A DNA stretch of 64,000 nucleotides, from the NCBI RefSeq assembly GCF_021272185.1, contig NZ_JAJSEC010000003.1:186001-250000 (forward strand), read 5' to 3'. The notes below the pieces were generated by a model that had not been told where the DNA came from, searched no databases, and saw only the letters and a list, made by a program, of their open reading frames with translations. The position numbers were made by a program, and so were the translations under genes. The first letter of the stretch is position 1. Each line of letters begins with the position of its first letter. Positions 54,671-62,819 of the stretch are shown here, in pieces. The stretch is from Roseivivax sp. GX 12232. Its GTDB lineage: Bacteria; Pseudomonadota; Alphaproteobacteria; Rhodobacterales; Rhodobacteraceae.

Positions 54671-56029
54671 ATGCTGCAGGGAAAACGCATCCTTCTGGTG
54701 ATCGGCGGCGGGATCGCCGCCTACAAGAGCCTCGATCTAATCCGCAGGCTGCGCGAGCGCGGCGCTTCGGTGACCCCGGTCCTGACCCGGGCGGGGGCGG
54801 AGTTCGTCACCCCGCTGTCGGTCTCGGCCTTGGCTGGTGCCGAGGTGCACCAGGAGCTTTTCGATCTGACCCAGGAGGCCCAGATGGGCCATATCCAGCT
54901 GAGCCGGGTGGCCGACCTCGTGGTCGTGGCGCCGGCGACGGCGGATCTGATGGCGAAGATGGCGCAGGGCCGCGCCGAGGACCTGGCGACCACGCTGCTG
55001 CTGGCGACCGACACGCCGGTGCTGATCGCGCCCGCGATGAACGTGCGGATGTGGGAGCATCCCGCGACCCAGCGCAACATCGCGACGCTCGCGGGCGACG
55101 GGGTCGCGATGGTTGGCCCGAATTCCGGCGATATGGCCTGCGGCGAACACGGGCCCGGGCGGATGTCCGAGCCGCTCGAGATCGTCGCCGCCATCGAGGC
55201 GCGGCTTGCCGCCGGGCCGCTCCGGGGGCGCCGGGTGGTGGTGACCTCGGGGCCCACGCATGAGCCGATCGACCCGGTGCGCTACATCGCCAACCGTTCC
55301 TCGGGCGCGCAGGGAACGGCCATCGCCCGGGCGCTGGCGGCCGCCGGGGCCGAGGTGATCTTCGTCACCGGCCCCGCCGATGTGCCGCCGCCCGAGGGCG
55401 TCACTTTGCGGCGCGTCGAGACCGCCCGCGAGATGCACGAGGCGGTGATGCAGGCGCTGCCCGCGGATGTCTTCATCGGCGCGGCGGCGGTGGCCGACTG
55501 GCGCGTGACCTCGGAGAGCCGGGGCAAGATCAAGAAGCAGAAGGGCCAGCTGCCGGTCCTGTCCTTCACCGAGAACCCCGACATCCTGGCCGAGGTCTCG
55601 GGTCGGGGTGCCGATCGGCCCGGCCTCGTGGTGGGCTTCGCCGCCGAGACCGACGACGTGCAAGCCCATGCCGAGGCCAAGCGCGCGCGCAAGGGCTGCG
55701 ACTGGATCCTCGCCAACGACGTCTCGCCCGCGACCGGCATCATGGGCGGCAAGGAGAACGCGGTGGTGCTGATCGGCGCCGAGGGGGCCGAGAGCTGGCC
55801 GCGCATGTCCAAGGACGAGGTCGCGCGGAAGCTCGTCGCCCGCATCGCGGAGCATCTGGGTGCGGGCGCGGAAGGGCGCGAGGCGGGAACCGTCGAGACG
55901 CCGGGGCCCGCCCCGAACGGCGGCGGCGCAGGGCATGCGGCCCCGTCGAACCAAGGCGACACCACCCGCCGCACCGGGCAGACCGGCGGCATGCCCCCGG
56001 GCCGCGACGCCCCCGAGGACGAGGCATGA
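54671..56029 (+). CDS. coaBC: Bifunctional CoaBC (phosphopantothenoylcysteine synthetase/decarboxylase)
   Basis: A 452-residue enzyme of coenzyme A synthesis. CoaC part (about 1-185): [49 protein letters not shown] and [15 protein letters not shown]. CoaB part (about 186-395): [33 protein letters not shown] and GFAAETDD. The last 55 residues are a Gly/Pro/Ala-rich tail not typical of the family. The stop overlaps dut by 4 nt. Confidence 0.95.
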   Translation: MLQGKRILLVIGGGIAAYKSLDLIRRLRERGASVTPVLTRAGAEFVTPLSVSALAGAEVHQELFDLTQEAQMGHIQLSRVADLVVVAPATADLMAKMAQGRAEDLATTLLLATDTPVLIAPAMNVRMWEHPATQRNIATLAGDGVAMVGPNSGDMACGEHGPGRMSEPLEIVAAIEARLAAGPLRGRRVVVTSGPTHEPIDPVRYIANRSSGAQGTAIARALAAAGAEVIFVTGPADVPPPEGVTLRRVETAREMHEAVMQALPADVFIGAAAVADWRVTSESRGKIKKQKGQLPVLSFTENPDILAEVSGRGADRPGLVVGFAAETDDVQAHAEAKRARKGCDWILANDVSPATGIMGGKENAVVLIGAEGAESWPRMSKDEVARKLVARIAEHLGAGAEGREAGTVETPGPAPNGGGAGHAAPSNQGDTTRRTGQTGGMPPGRDAPEDEA

Positions 56030-56487
56030 ACCGCCCCCGCGTCGAGATCACCTGGGAGCCCGAGGCCGACCGCGACCTCGGCCTGCCGGCCTATGCCACC
56101 GAGGGCGCCGCCGGGGCCGACCTGCGCGCCAACCTGCCCGACCGGGGCACGGTGACGCTGGCCCCCGGTGCGCGCGCGCTGATCCCCACCGGCCTGCGCC
56201 TCGCGCTGCCCGAGGGCTACGAGGCGCAGATCCGCCCGCGCTCGGGCCTCGCGCTGAAACACGGGCTGACCTTGCCCAACGCCCCGGGCACCATCGACGC
56301 CGATTACCGCGGGCCGCTCGGCGTCATCGTGATGAACGCCGGCAGCGAGACGGTGCGCCTCTCCCACGGCGACCGCGTGGCCCAGATGGTCATCGCCCCG
56401 GTCGTGCAGGCGCATTTCGCCGAGGTCGCGGCGCTTGATGCGACCCCGCGTGGCTCGGGCGGCTTCGGCAGCACGGGGCGGCGCTGA
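56026..56487 (+). CDS. dut: dUTP diphosphatase
   Basis: A 153-residue trimeric dUTPase that keeps uracil out of DNA. All five family motifs are present: [30 protein letters not shown] with [33 protein letters not shown] and the C-terminal GSGGFGSTG. It is coupled to coaBC (ATGA) and shares one base with moeB. Confidence 0.97.
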   Translation: MNRPRVEITWEPEADRDLGLPAYATEGAAGADLRANLPDRGTVTLAPGARALIPTGLRLALPEGYEAQIRPRSGLALKHGLTLPNAPGTIDADYRGPLGVIVMNAGSETVRLSHGDRVAQMVIAPVVQAHFAEVAALDATPRGSGGFGSTGRR

Positions 56488-57530
56488 TGGCGCTGATCCT
56501 GGCCCTCGCCGCCGCGCTCTGGGGCATCGGCCACCTCATGGGCGCCCCGGTCCGGGCTCGGATGGCCATGCTGGGCTTTCTCTACGTGGCGGTCCTCGGG
56601 CTGCACCTCCTCCTGCCCGCGGGCCACGCGCTGCGCGCCGCCACCGGCGGGACCGCCGCGCCCTGGCTGATCCTCGGCGGCGTCGTGGCGCTGGTCTGGG
56701 CCTACCGCCGCGGGCTCGCCGCGCTGCGCGCCCGGGCCGAGGAGAAGGAGGCCGAGGCCGCCCCCGAACCCGCCCGCGGCAGCTTCAGCGGCACCGAGCT
56801 CGAACGCTACGCCCGCCACATCGTCCTGCGCGAGCTGGGCGGGCCGGGCCAGAAGGCCCTGAAGGAGGCCCGGGTCCTGGTCATCGGTGCCGGCGGGCTC
56901 GGCGCGCCCGCGCTGCAATACCTCGCCGCCGCGGGCGTCGGCACGATCGGGGTGATCGACGACGACCGGGTCGAGAACGCCAACCTGCAGCGCCAGGTGA
57001 TCCACCGCGACGCCGACATCGGCCTGCCCAAGGTCTTCTCCGCCGAGGCCGCCATGCGCGCCCAGAACCCCGCCGTCGAGGTGCGGCCCTACCACCGCCG
57101 GCTGACCGAGGAGATCGCCGCGGATCTCTTTGCCGACTACGACCTGGTGCTCGACGGCAGCGACAATTCCGAGACCCGCTACCTGGTCAACCGCGCTGCC
57201 CTGGGCGCGGGCCTGCCGCTTGTCTCGGGCGCGCTCAGCCAGTGGGAAGGGCAGCTCTCGGTCTTCGATCCGGCACGCGGCGGGCCCTGCTACCGCTGCC
57301 TTTTCCCCGAACCCGCGGCCCCGGGCCTCGCCCCCTCCTGCGCCGAGGCGGGCGTACTCGGGCCCTTGCCGGGCGTGGTGGGCTCGATGATGGCGGTGGA
57401 GACGGTGAAGCTCATCGCCGGGGCGGGCGCGGTTCTGCGCGGCGAGATGCTGATCTACGACGCGCTCTGGGGCGAGACCCGGAAGATCGCGGTCGCGCGG
57501 CGGGCGGATTGCCCGGACTGCGGGGGCTGA
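56487..57530 (+). CDS. moeB: MoeB/ThiF-family adenylyltransferase with N-terminal membrane segments
   Basis: A 347-residue protein. Residues 100-347 are a normal E1-like enzyme: RYARHIVLRELGGPGQKALK, VIGAGGLGAPALQYLAAAGV, NLQRQVIH, VLDGSDNSETRYLVNRAAL and the zinc cysteines CYRCLF and CPDCG. The first 80 residues are hydrophobic with two or three membrane segments, then a charged linker. This would tether sulfur-carrier adenylation to the inner membrane. The late zinc cysteines are present. Third gene of coaBC-dut-moeB. Confidence 0.88.
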   Translation: MALILALAAALWGIGHLMGAPVRARMAMLGFLYVAVLGLHLLLPAGHALRAATGGTAAPWLILGGVVALVWAYRRGLAALRARAEEKEAEAAPEPARGSFSGTELERYARHIVLRELGGPGQKALKEARVLVIGAGGLGAPALQYLAAAGVGTIGVIDDDRVENANLQRQVIHRDADIGLPKVFSAEAAMRAQNPAVEVRPYHRRLTEEIAADLFADYDLVLDGSDNSETRYLVNRAALGAGLPLVSGALSQWEGQLSVFDPARGGPCYRCLFPEPAAPGLAPSCAEAGVLGPLPGVVGSMMAVETVKLIAGAGAVLRGEMLIYDALWGETRKIAVARRADCPDCGG

Positions 57531-57844
57531 GCGGGGTTTTCCTCGAGTTCATGTTTGGTGGGGTCCGGGCCGCCTTTGGCGTCCCGGACCCGGGCAGGGG
57601 GCTCTGCCCCCTCTGCGGGCGTGCCGCCCGCATTCACCCCCGAGGTATTTGGACAAGCTGAAGCTGGTGGGGTGGCTTGGGCTGCGAGGTGGGGGCCTCG
57701 GGTGCGGGTGACGGGCGTGGTGTGGGCGCGGGATTTTTTGGGGGGTGTTGCGCTGCGTGTCGGGCCGGGCGTGGAGGGGGGCTGTGCGGATCGCGTTGCC
57801 GGAGGGGGGCGGGCGGCATAGGTAGGCCCCAAAGGAGAGCTTAC
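57531..57844. other. Spacer with one GAGTATTT-type repeat
   Basis: The 314 bp hold the hairpin repeat at 57563-57663 followed by G-rich sequence and an AAAGGAG ribosome site for the peptidase gene. Nothing else was seen. Confidence 0.7.
57563..57663 (+). repeat. GAGTATTT-type hairpin repeat, copy 4
   Basis: Three hairpins in a row (GTCCGGG/CCCGGAC; GCAGGGGGCTCTGCCCCCTC part; GCGGGCGTGCCGCCCGC) followed by ATTCACCCCCGAGGTATTTG and GACAAGCTGAAG. It resembles repeats widely seen near gene ends in Rhodobacteraceae, and follows the moeB stop by about 30 bp. Confidence 0.75.
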
Positions 57845-59866
57845 ATGACCAACCCGCTTCTCGAGGACTGGGACACGCCCTTCGGCCTGCCGCCCTTTTC
57901 CGCGATTTCCGACAGTGACTTCGGCCCGGCGCTGGAGGTGGCGCTGATCGAACACGAGGCCGAGATCGCGGCCATCGCCGAGAACCCGGCGGTCCCGAGT
58001 TTCGAGAACACGCTGGTGGCGCTCGAGGGCGCGGGCGCGGCGCTCGACAAGGTGCTCTCGGCCTTCTTCGCGCTGGCGGGCGCCGACAGCACCCCGGCGC
58101 GCCAGGCGCTGCAGCGGGATTTCGCGCCGAAGCTCTCGGCGCATTTCTCGGCGATCCATGCCAATGAGCACCTCTTCCGCCGGATCGAGGCGCTTTGGGA
58201 GGTCCGCGAGGAGCTGGACCTCGCCCCCGAGGAGGCGCGGCTTCTGATGCTGACGCGGCGCGGCTTCCTGCGCGCGGGCGCGGCGCTGCGCGGCGAGGAG
58301 GCGGCGCGCATGGCCGAGATCAAGTCGCGGCTCTCGGTGCTGGGCACGCGCTTCACCCAGAACGTGCTCTCGGACGAGGCGGGCTGGCGGCTGGAGCTCT
58401 CCGAGGCGGACCTCGAGGGGCTGCCCGAGTTCCTGCGCGCAGGCCTGCGCGCGGCGGGCGCCGAGGCCGGCGCCAAGGGCCCGGTCCTGACGCTGTCGCG
58501 CGCGCTGGTGGTGCCCTTCCTGCAGTTCTCGCCGCGCGCCGATCTGCGCGAGACGGCCTGGCGGGCCTGGACCGGGCGCGGCGCATCCGGCGGGGAGAGC
58601 GACAACCGCGAGATCGCCGCCGAGGTGCTGGCGCTCCGGCAGGAACGCGCGGCGCTTCTGGGCTACGAGAGCTTTGCGGCCTGGAAGCTCGAAACCGAGA
58701 TGGCGGGCCGCCCCTCGGAGGTGCGCGCGCTCCTGGAGGCGGTCTGGACCCCGGCGCGGGCGCGGGCCGAGGAAGACGCCGCGATCCTGGCCGAGATGAA
58801 GCAGGCCGAGGGCCAGAACGGCGCGCTCCAGCCCTGGGACTGGCGTTACTACGCCGAGCGGCGGCGCCGGGCCGAGCATGATTTGGATGAAAGCGCGCTG
58901 AAGCCCTACCTGCAGCTCGAGCGGATGATCGAGGCGGCCTTCGACTGCGCGCATCGGCTTTTCGGGCTGGAGTTCGCGCCGGTCGCGGCGGATCTCTACC
59001 ACCCCGACTGCCGCGCCTGGGAGGTGACCCGCAACGGGCGGCACCTCGCGGTCTTCGTCGGCGATTACTTCGCGCGGGCCTCCAAGCGCTCGGGCGCCTG
59101 GTGTTCGGCCATGCGCATGCAGGCCCGCCGGCCCGAGGTGAAGACGCCGGTGGTGGTCAATGTCTGCAACTTCTCCAAGCCCGCGGCGGGGGAGGCGGCG
59201 CTGCTGTCCTATGACGAGGCGCGCACGCTGTTTCACGAGTTCGGCCATGCGCTGCACCAGATCCTGTCGGATGTGACCTTCGGCTCCATGGCGGGCACCT
59301 CGGTGGCGCGGGACTTCGTGGAACTGCCGAGCCAGCTCTTCGAGCATTGGCTCGAGGTGCCCGAGGTGCTGCAGCGCTTCGCCACCCATGTCGAGACCGG
59401 CGCGCCCATGCCCGAGGCCATGCTTGAGCGGGTCCTGGCGGCGGCGAATTTCGACCAGGGCTTCCAGACGGTGGAATATGTCGCCTCGGCGCGGGTGGAC
59501 CTGGAGTTCCACGACGGCCCGGCGCCCGCCGATCCGATGGCGCGGCAGGCCGAGATCCTGGCTGAGATGGGCATGCCCGAGGCCATCGCCATGCGCCATG
59601 CGACGCCGCATTTCGCCCATGTCTTCGCCGGTGACGGCTATTCCTCGGGGTATTACAGCTACATGTGGTCCGAGGTCATGGACGCCGATGCCTTCGCCGC
59701 CTTCGAGGAGGCGGGCGGGGCCTTCGACACCGCCATGGCCAAGAAGCTCGAGCGGTTCATCCTGTCGAAGGGCGGATCCGCCGAAGCCGAGGACCTCTAT
59801 GTCAGCTTCCGGGGCAAGATGCCCGGGGTCGCGGCGCTTCTGAAGGGGCGCGGGCTGGCGGCCTGA
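57845..59866 (+). CDS. M3 family metallopeptidase (oligopeptidase A/Dcp-like)
   Basis: A 673-residue cytoplasmic zinc peptidase that finishes degradation of short peptides. The zinc site HEFGHALH lies near residue 464, with the third ligand Glu in RDFVELPSQLFEHW. Also present are FENTLVALEGAG near the N terminus and DGYSSGYYSYMWSEV near the C terminus. AAAGGAG precedes the ATG at 57845. Substrates are unknown. Confidence 0.94.
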   Translation: MTNPLLEDWDTPFGLPPFSAISDSDFGPALEVALIEHEAEIAAIAENPAVPSFENTLVALEGAGAALDKVLSAFFALAGADSTPARQALQRDFAPKLSAHFSAIHANEHLFRRIEALWEVREELDLAPEEARLLMLTRRGFLRAGAALRGEEAARMAEIKSRLSVLGTRFTQNVLSDEAGWRLELSEADLEGLPEFLRAGLRAAGAEAGAKGPVLTLSRALVVPFLQFSPRADLRETAWRAWTGRGASGGESDNREIAAEVLALRQERAALLGYESFAAWKLETEMAGRPSEVRALLEAVWTPARARAEEDAAILAEMKQAEGQNGALQPWDWRYYAERRRRAEHDLDESALKPYLQLERMIEAAFDCAHRLFGLEFAPVAADLYHPDCRAWEVTRNGRHLAVFVGDYFARASKRSGAWCSAMRMQARRPEVKTPVVVNVCNFSKPAAGEAALLSYDEARTLFHEFGHALHQILSDVTFGSMAGTSVARDFVELPSQLFEHWLEVPEVLQRFATHVETGAPMPEAMLERVLAAANFDQGFQTVEYVASARVDLEFHDGPAPADPMARQAEILAEMGMPEAIAMRHATPHFAHVFAGDGYSSGYYSYMWSEVMDADAFAAFEEAGGAFDTAMAKKLERFILSKGGSAEAEDLYVSFRGKMPGVAALLKGRGLAA

Positions 59867-59896
59867 GGGGGTCTTCCGGCGTGCTTCGGGCGCCGC

Positions 59897-60892
59897 TCAG
59901 AAGGGGCGGCGTTCGAGCGTGAAGCCCTCGGCGGCGAGCAGGGCGAGGAGGCCGTCGGGACCGGGCAGATGTGCGGCACCGGCGGCGACCACCAGCGTCT
60001 CGCCCGGGCGGGTTTCGGCGAGGATGCGCGGCAGCCAGGCGCGGTTGCGGTCGCCGAGCAGCGCTTGTGTCGTCTCGGCCAGGGCGGCTTCGGCAGCCTC
60101 GGCCCCGCCGGGCAACGCCCCGGCGCCCTCGGAGGAGAGAAGCCCCGAGAGCACCCAGCTTTCGCCCGGCCGTTCGTCGAAATACGCCGCGCGCAGGGTG
60201 GCGAAGATGTCCTCGGCGCGCTCGGGCGGCAGGAGGGCGGCGGCCATCATCTGCGCCTGCTGGTCCTCGGGCGTCGTCTCCAGCGCCGCGAAGACCTGCA
60301 TCGGGTCTTCCAGCGCCCGGGTTGGCGTGCCGGTCGTCTGGGCGAGCTCCTGAAGCCGCGCGTCGAGCCCGGTGGCGAGCCCCAGGTCCGTCGCCATGCA
60401 GGGCGGCAGGGCCAGGATCATCGAGACGTACCAGGGCTTGAAGCGCGCCGCCATGAATGGCTGCATGCCGCGGGCGCGCAGCGCCTCGGAGAGCCGCGCC
60501 CAGTCCGTCGCGGGCAGCATCTCGGGCAGGGTGGTGCCCTCGAGCAGCAGGATCGAGGGATCGCGCGAGAGCCGCTCGGTCAGCGCCGCCTCCTCGGTCT
60601 CGGTCATCTCCAGGAATATCAACCGGGCCTCGGCGATCAGCGGGGTCAGCCGCGCGGTGACGCCGTCGAAGCGCGGATCGTCCGCGTGCAGCGTGCCGAT
60701 GAGGTGGATCACCGCCCCGCCGCGGCTGGCGCGCCAGTGGTTGCCCTCGGCATAGGGCAGGTCTGCCAGCCGCTCGGCCAGGGTGGCGCGCATCTCGGGG
60801 GCGAGCGCGGGACGCAGGTCGGTGCCCGCGCAAGCGGCCTGCAGGCTCAGGGTCGAGAGCAGCCAGAAGGCCAGGGCGAGGGCGGCGCGCAT
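59897..60892 (-). CDS. TraB/GumN family protein
   Basis: A 331-residue predicted exported protein with a signal peptide (MRAALALAFWLLSTLSLQAA). Family marks are VIHLIGTLHADDPRF near residue 62, LIFLEMTETEEAAL, and the late NRAWLPRIL with VVAAGAAHLPGPDGLLALL. Some relatives are proposed to be metal-dependent proteases of the Tiki type; that is inference. The longer reading from 60979 is rejected because it removes the signal peptide from the N terminus. Confidence 0.86.
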   Translation of the reverse strand: MRAALALAFWLLSTLSLQAACAGTDLRPALAPEMRATLAERLADLPYAEGNHWRASRGGAVIHLIGTLHADDPRFDGVTARLTPLIAEARLIFLEMTETEEAALTERLSRDPSILLLEGTTLPEMLPATDWARLSEALRARGMQPFMAARFKPWYVSMILALPPCMATDLGLATGLDARLQELAQTTGTPTRALEDPMQVFAALETTPEDQQAQMMAAALLPPERAEDIFATLRAAYFDERPGESWVLSGLLSSEGAGALPGGAEAAEAALAETTQALLGDRNRAWLPRILAETRPGETLVVAAGAAHLPGPDGLLALLAAEGFTLERRPF

Positions 60893-60972
60893 GTGGGTCT
60901 CCGGGGATTTTTGCCGAGCCAGCTTACCCGGGGGCTTGCGCGCGGCAAGCCCGCGGGAAACTCTGGCGCGCG

Positions 60973-61650
60973 ATGACACGGGAAAGCGATCTCTACGGGC
61001 CGGTGAAGGCCTATCTCGAGGCTCAAGGCTACGCGGTGAAGGGCGAGGTCGGCGCCGCCGACGTGGTGGCGCTTCGAGGCGAGGAGCCGCCGGTGGTGGT
61101 GGAGCTGAAGCGCTCGGTCACGCTGGGGCTGATCCACCAGGCCGTGGCGCGGCTGGCGCTGACCGAGCGGGTTTATATCGCCGTTGCCCGGCCCGAGGGC
61201 GCGCGCGCCCGGCGCGGGATCAAGGACAACCGCGCGCTTTGCCGGCGGCTGGGGCTCGGCTTCCTGACGGTGCGGGCGCGGGACGGCAAGGTCGAGGTCC
61301 TGTGCGATCCCGGGCCTTTCCGGCCGCGGGGGTCGAAGGTCGGCCGCGAGAAGCTCCTGCGCGCCTTCGAGCGGCTCCGGGGCGATCCCAACGAGGGCGG
61401 CGCGACCCGGCACGGGCTGGTGACCGGCTACCGGCAGGATGCGCTTGCCTGCGCGGCCTATCTCGCCGAGGCCGGGGCCGAGAAGGGCGCCTTGGTGGCG
61501 CGGGCGACCGGCGTGCCCGGGGCGACGCGGATCATGCGGGACAATCACTACGGATGGTTCGAGCGGGTCGAGACAGGGGTCTATGCGCTGACCGAGGCGG
61601 GCCGCGCGGGGCTGGTGCATTGGGCCGGGAGCTGGGAGGCGGGGGAGTGA
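60973..61650 (+). CDS. DUF2161 protein, predicted PD-(D/E)XK phosphodiesterase
   Basis: A 225-residue protein. The nuclease-like core is near the N terminus: ESDLYGPVKAYLEAQGYAVK, then ADVVALRGEEPPVVVELKRS with the D...ExK residues. The C-terminal half (GLVTGYRQDALACAAYLAEA; RDNHYGWFERVETGVYALTE) looks like a winged-helix domain. No tested function is known to me. It is divergent from the TraB-like gene over 80 bp. Confidence 0.8.
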   Translation: MTRESDLYGPVKAYLEAQGYAVKGEVGAADVVALRGEEPPVVVELKRSVTLGLIHQAVARLALTERVYIAVARPEGARARRGIKDNRALCRRLGLGFLTVRARDGKVEVLCDPGPFRPRGSKVGREKLLRAFERLRGDPNEGGATRHGLVTGYRQDALACAAYLAEAGAEKGALVARATGVPGATRIMRDNHYGWFERVETGVYALTEAGRAGLVHWAGSWEAGE

Positions 61651-61704
61651 TTGGGGGGATTGGGGGCGCGGGACGGATGTTCGGACCTGCCGTTGCCGTT
61701 GCGG

Positions 61705-61778
61705 TTGGCGCTACGCTTCCTGTTGGCGCCACGCTTCTCGCTGGCGCCACGCTTGCAGTAGGCACCCGGCTTCCCGCT
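61705..61778. repeat. 18-bp tandem repeat (four units)
   Basis: GGCGCTACGCTTCCTGTT starts at 61707 and related units follow at 61725, 61743 and 61761, with the fourth diverged. The unit core is GGCGCCACGCTT. Confidence 0.8.
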
Positions 61779-61782
61779 CGCC

Positions 61783-61964
61783 CCTCTTGCGCCCGAACAG
61801 CACCGAAGGTGCCGGGCGCGCGCCGGACCGGCCCCTTGGGCCGGCGCTCCTTGGGGCGGCGCGCATAGCTCGCCTCTAGCCCTGACCTTGCGTGGATAAA
61901 GCGTCTCGCTCGGCAGTCGGCAGCGCCGGCCCCCGGTCCGGCGCGCGCCCTCTGGTGCAAGAGG
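61783..61964 (+). repeat. 182-bp dispersed inverted-repeat element, copy 6
   Basis: The most complete copy. Outer ends CCTCTTGC (61783-61790) and GCAAGAGG (61957-61964); arm GGGCGCGCGCCGGACCGG (61814-61831) plus GGGCCGGCGC (61838-61847) pairs with GCGCCGGCCC (61923-61932) plus CCGGTCCGGCGCGCGCCC (61933-61950) with only a 6-nt interruption on the left. The middle holds GCATAGCTCGCC, CCCTGACCTTG and GGATAAAGCG. Confidence 0.92.
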
Positions 61965-62098
61965 TGTCGACCTTGGAGGGGCGAAGTCTGGTAGGCAGGC
62001 ACGTCGGTCCAAAGGAGCGTTGCCTTCTCAGGTATCGCGGCACTTGGAGGCTTTCGCCGCTTCCGCTGTATGCCTCGCCAATCGCTTCCCGCTCGCCC

Positions 62099-62280
62099 TT
62101 CCTTGCGCCCGAACAGCACCGTAGGTGCCAGGCGCGCGCCGGACCGGCCCGATGGGCCGGCGCTCCTTCGGATGGCGCGCATAGCTCGCCTCTCGTCCTG
62201 ACCTTGCTGGGATAAAGCGCAAAGCCCAGAGGTCAGCAGCGCCGGCCCCCGGTCCGGCGCGCGCCCTTCCCAGGCGCCCA
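62099..62280 (+). repeat. 182-bp dispersed inverted-repeat element, copy 7
   Basis: Direct repeat of copy 6, 316 bp away. The right arm is intact; the left arm is intact except for its first bases (CAGGCGCGCGCC). The outer right end is not conserved. Its middle has GCATAGCTCGCC and GGATAAAGCG. Confidence 0.88.
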
Positions 62281-62335
62281 ACCGCCGCCACCCAGCCCAA
62301 CCCGTAAAATCCGCCGCAAATCTCCGGGCCGCTTG

Positions 62336-62367
62336 CTTGACAGAATCCCGCCCGCTGCCTATCTCAG
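62336..62367 (+). promoter_or_regulatory. groESL promoter: RpoH consensus overlapping sigma-70
   Basis: CTTG (62336-62339), 18 bp, then CCTATCTCAG (62358-62367), an exact match to the alphaproteobacterial RpoH -10 CYTATNTNNG. The same bases give TTGACA-N17-TATCTC for the housekeeping factor. Confidence 0.85.
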
Positions 62368-62372
62368 CTTCG

Positions 62373-62399
62373 TTAGCACTCGACGATCGTGAGTGCTAA
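62373..62399. promoter_or_regulatory. CIRCE element (HrcA operator)
   Basis: TTAGCACTC (62373-62381), nine bases, then GAGTGCTAA (62391-62399), a perfect CIRCE. It covers the expected transcription start, so HrcA would block initiation. Confidence 0.97.
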
Positions 62400-62458
62400 C
62401 GTGTCTGCCTTAGGGGGGACACCAACAGGAACAACCTTTGAGCCAAGGAGACTCGAAG

Positions 62459-62770
62459 ATGGCATTCAAACCGCTCCATGACCGTGTTCTGGTGCGTCGC
62501 GTCGAGAGCGACGAGAAGACCAAGGGCGGCCTCATCATCCCCGAAACCGCCAAGGAAAAGCCCTCCGAAGGCGTTGTCGTGGCATGTGGCGAAGGCGCCC
62601 GCAAGGACAACGGCGAGCTGATCGCGATGGCCGTGAAAGAAGGCGACAAGGTGCTTTTCGGCAAGTGGTCCGGCACCGAAGTGACCCTCGACGGCGAAGA
62701 GCTGCTGATCATGAAGGAAAGCGACATCCTCGGCATCATCGCCGATGCGAAGGAAGCGAAGGCGGCCTGA
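62459..62770 (+). CDS. groS: Co-chaperonin GroES
   Basis: A 103-residue ring protein that caps GroEL. It begins [20 protein letters not shown], with the mobile-loop region [19 protein letters not shown], and the domed roof [26 protein letters not shown] lies 8 bases before the ATG at 62459. Expression should be heat-induced through RpoH and repressed by HrcA at CIRCE. It precedes groEL by 55 bp. Confidence 0.98.
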   Translation: MAFKPLHDRVLVRRVESDEKTKGGLIIPETAKEKPSEGVVVACGEGARKDNGELIAMAVKEGDKVLFGKWSGTEVTLDGEELLIMKESDILGIIADAKEAKAA

Positions 62771-62819
62771 TCGGCCCCGCGCATCCCGGCTTTTCCATCA
62801 GACTCAAATCAAGGAGTGA

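Larger units (their letters stand above)
61651..62458. other. Spacer upstream of groESL with two dispersed elements
   Basis: In 808 bp lie an 18-bp tandem repeat (61705-61778), two direct copies of the 182-bp element 316 bp apart, and the groESL promoter with CIRCE. The second copy ends about 56 bp before the -35 box. No gene is seen. Confidence 0.75.
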
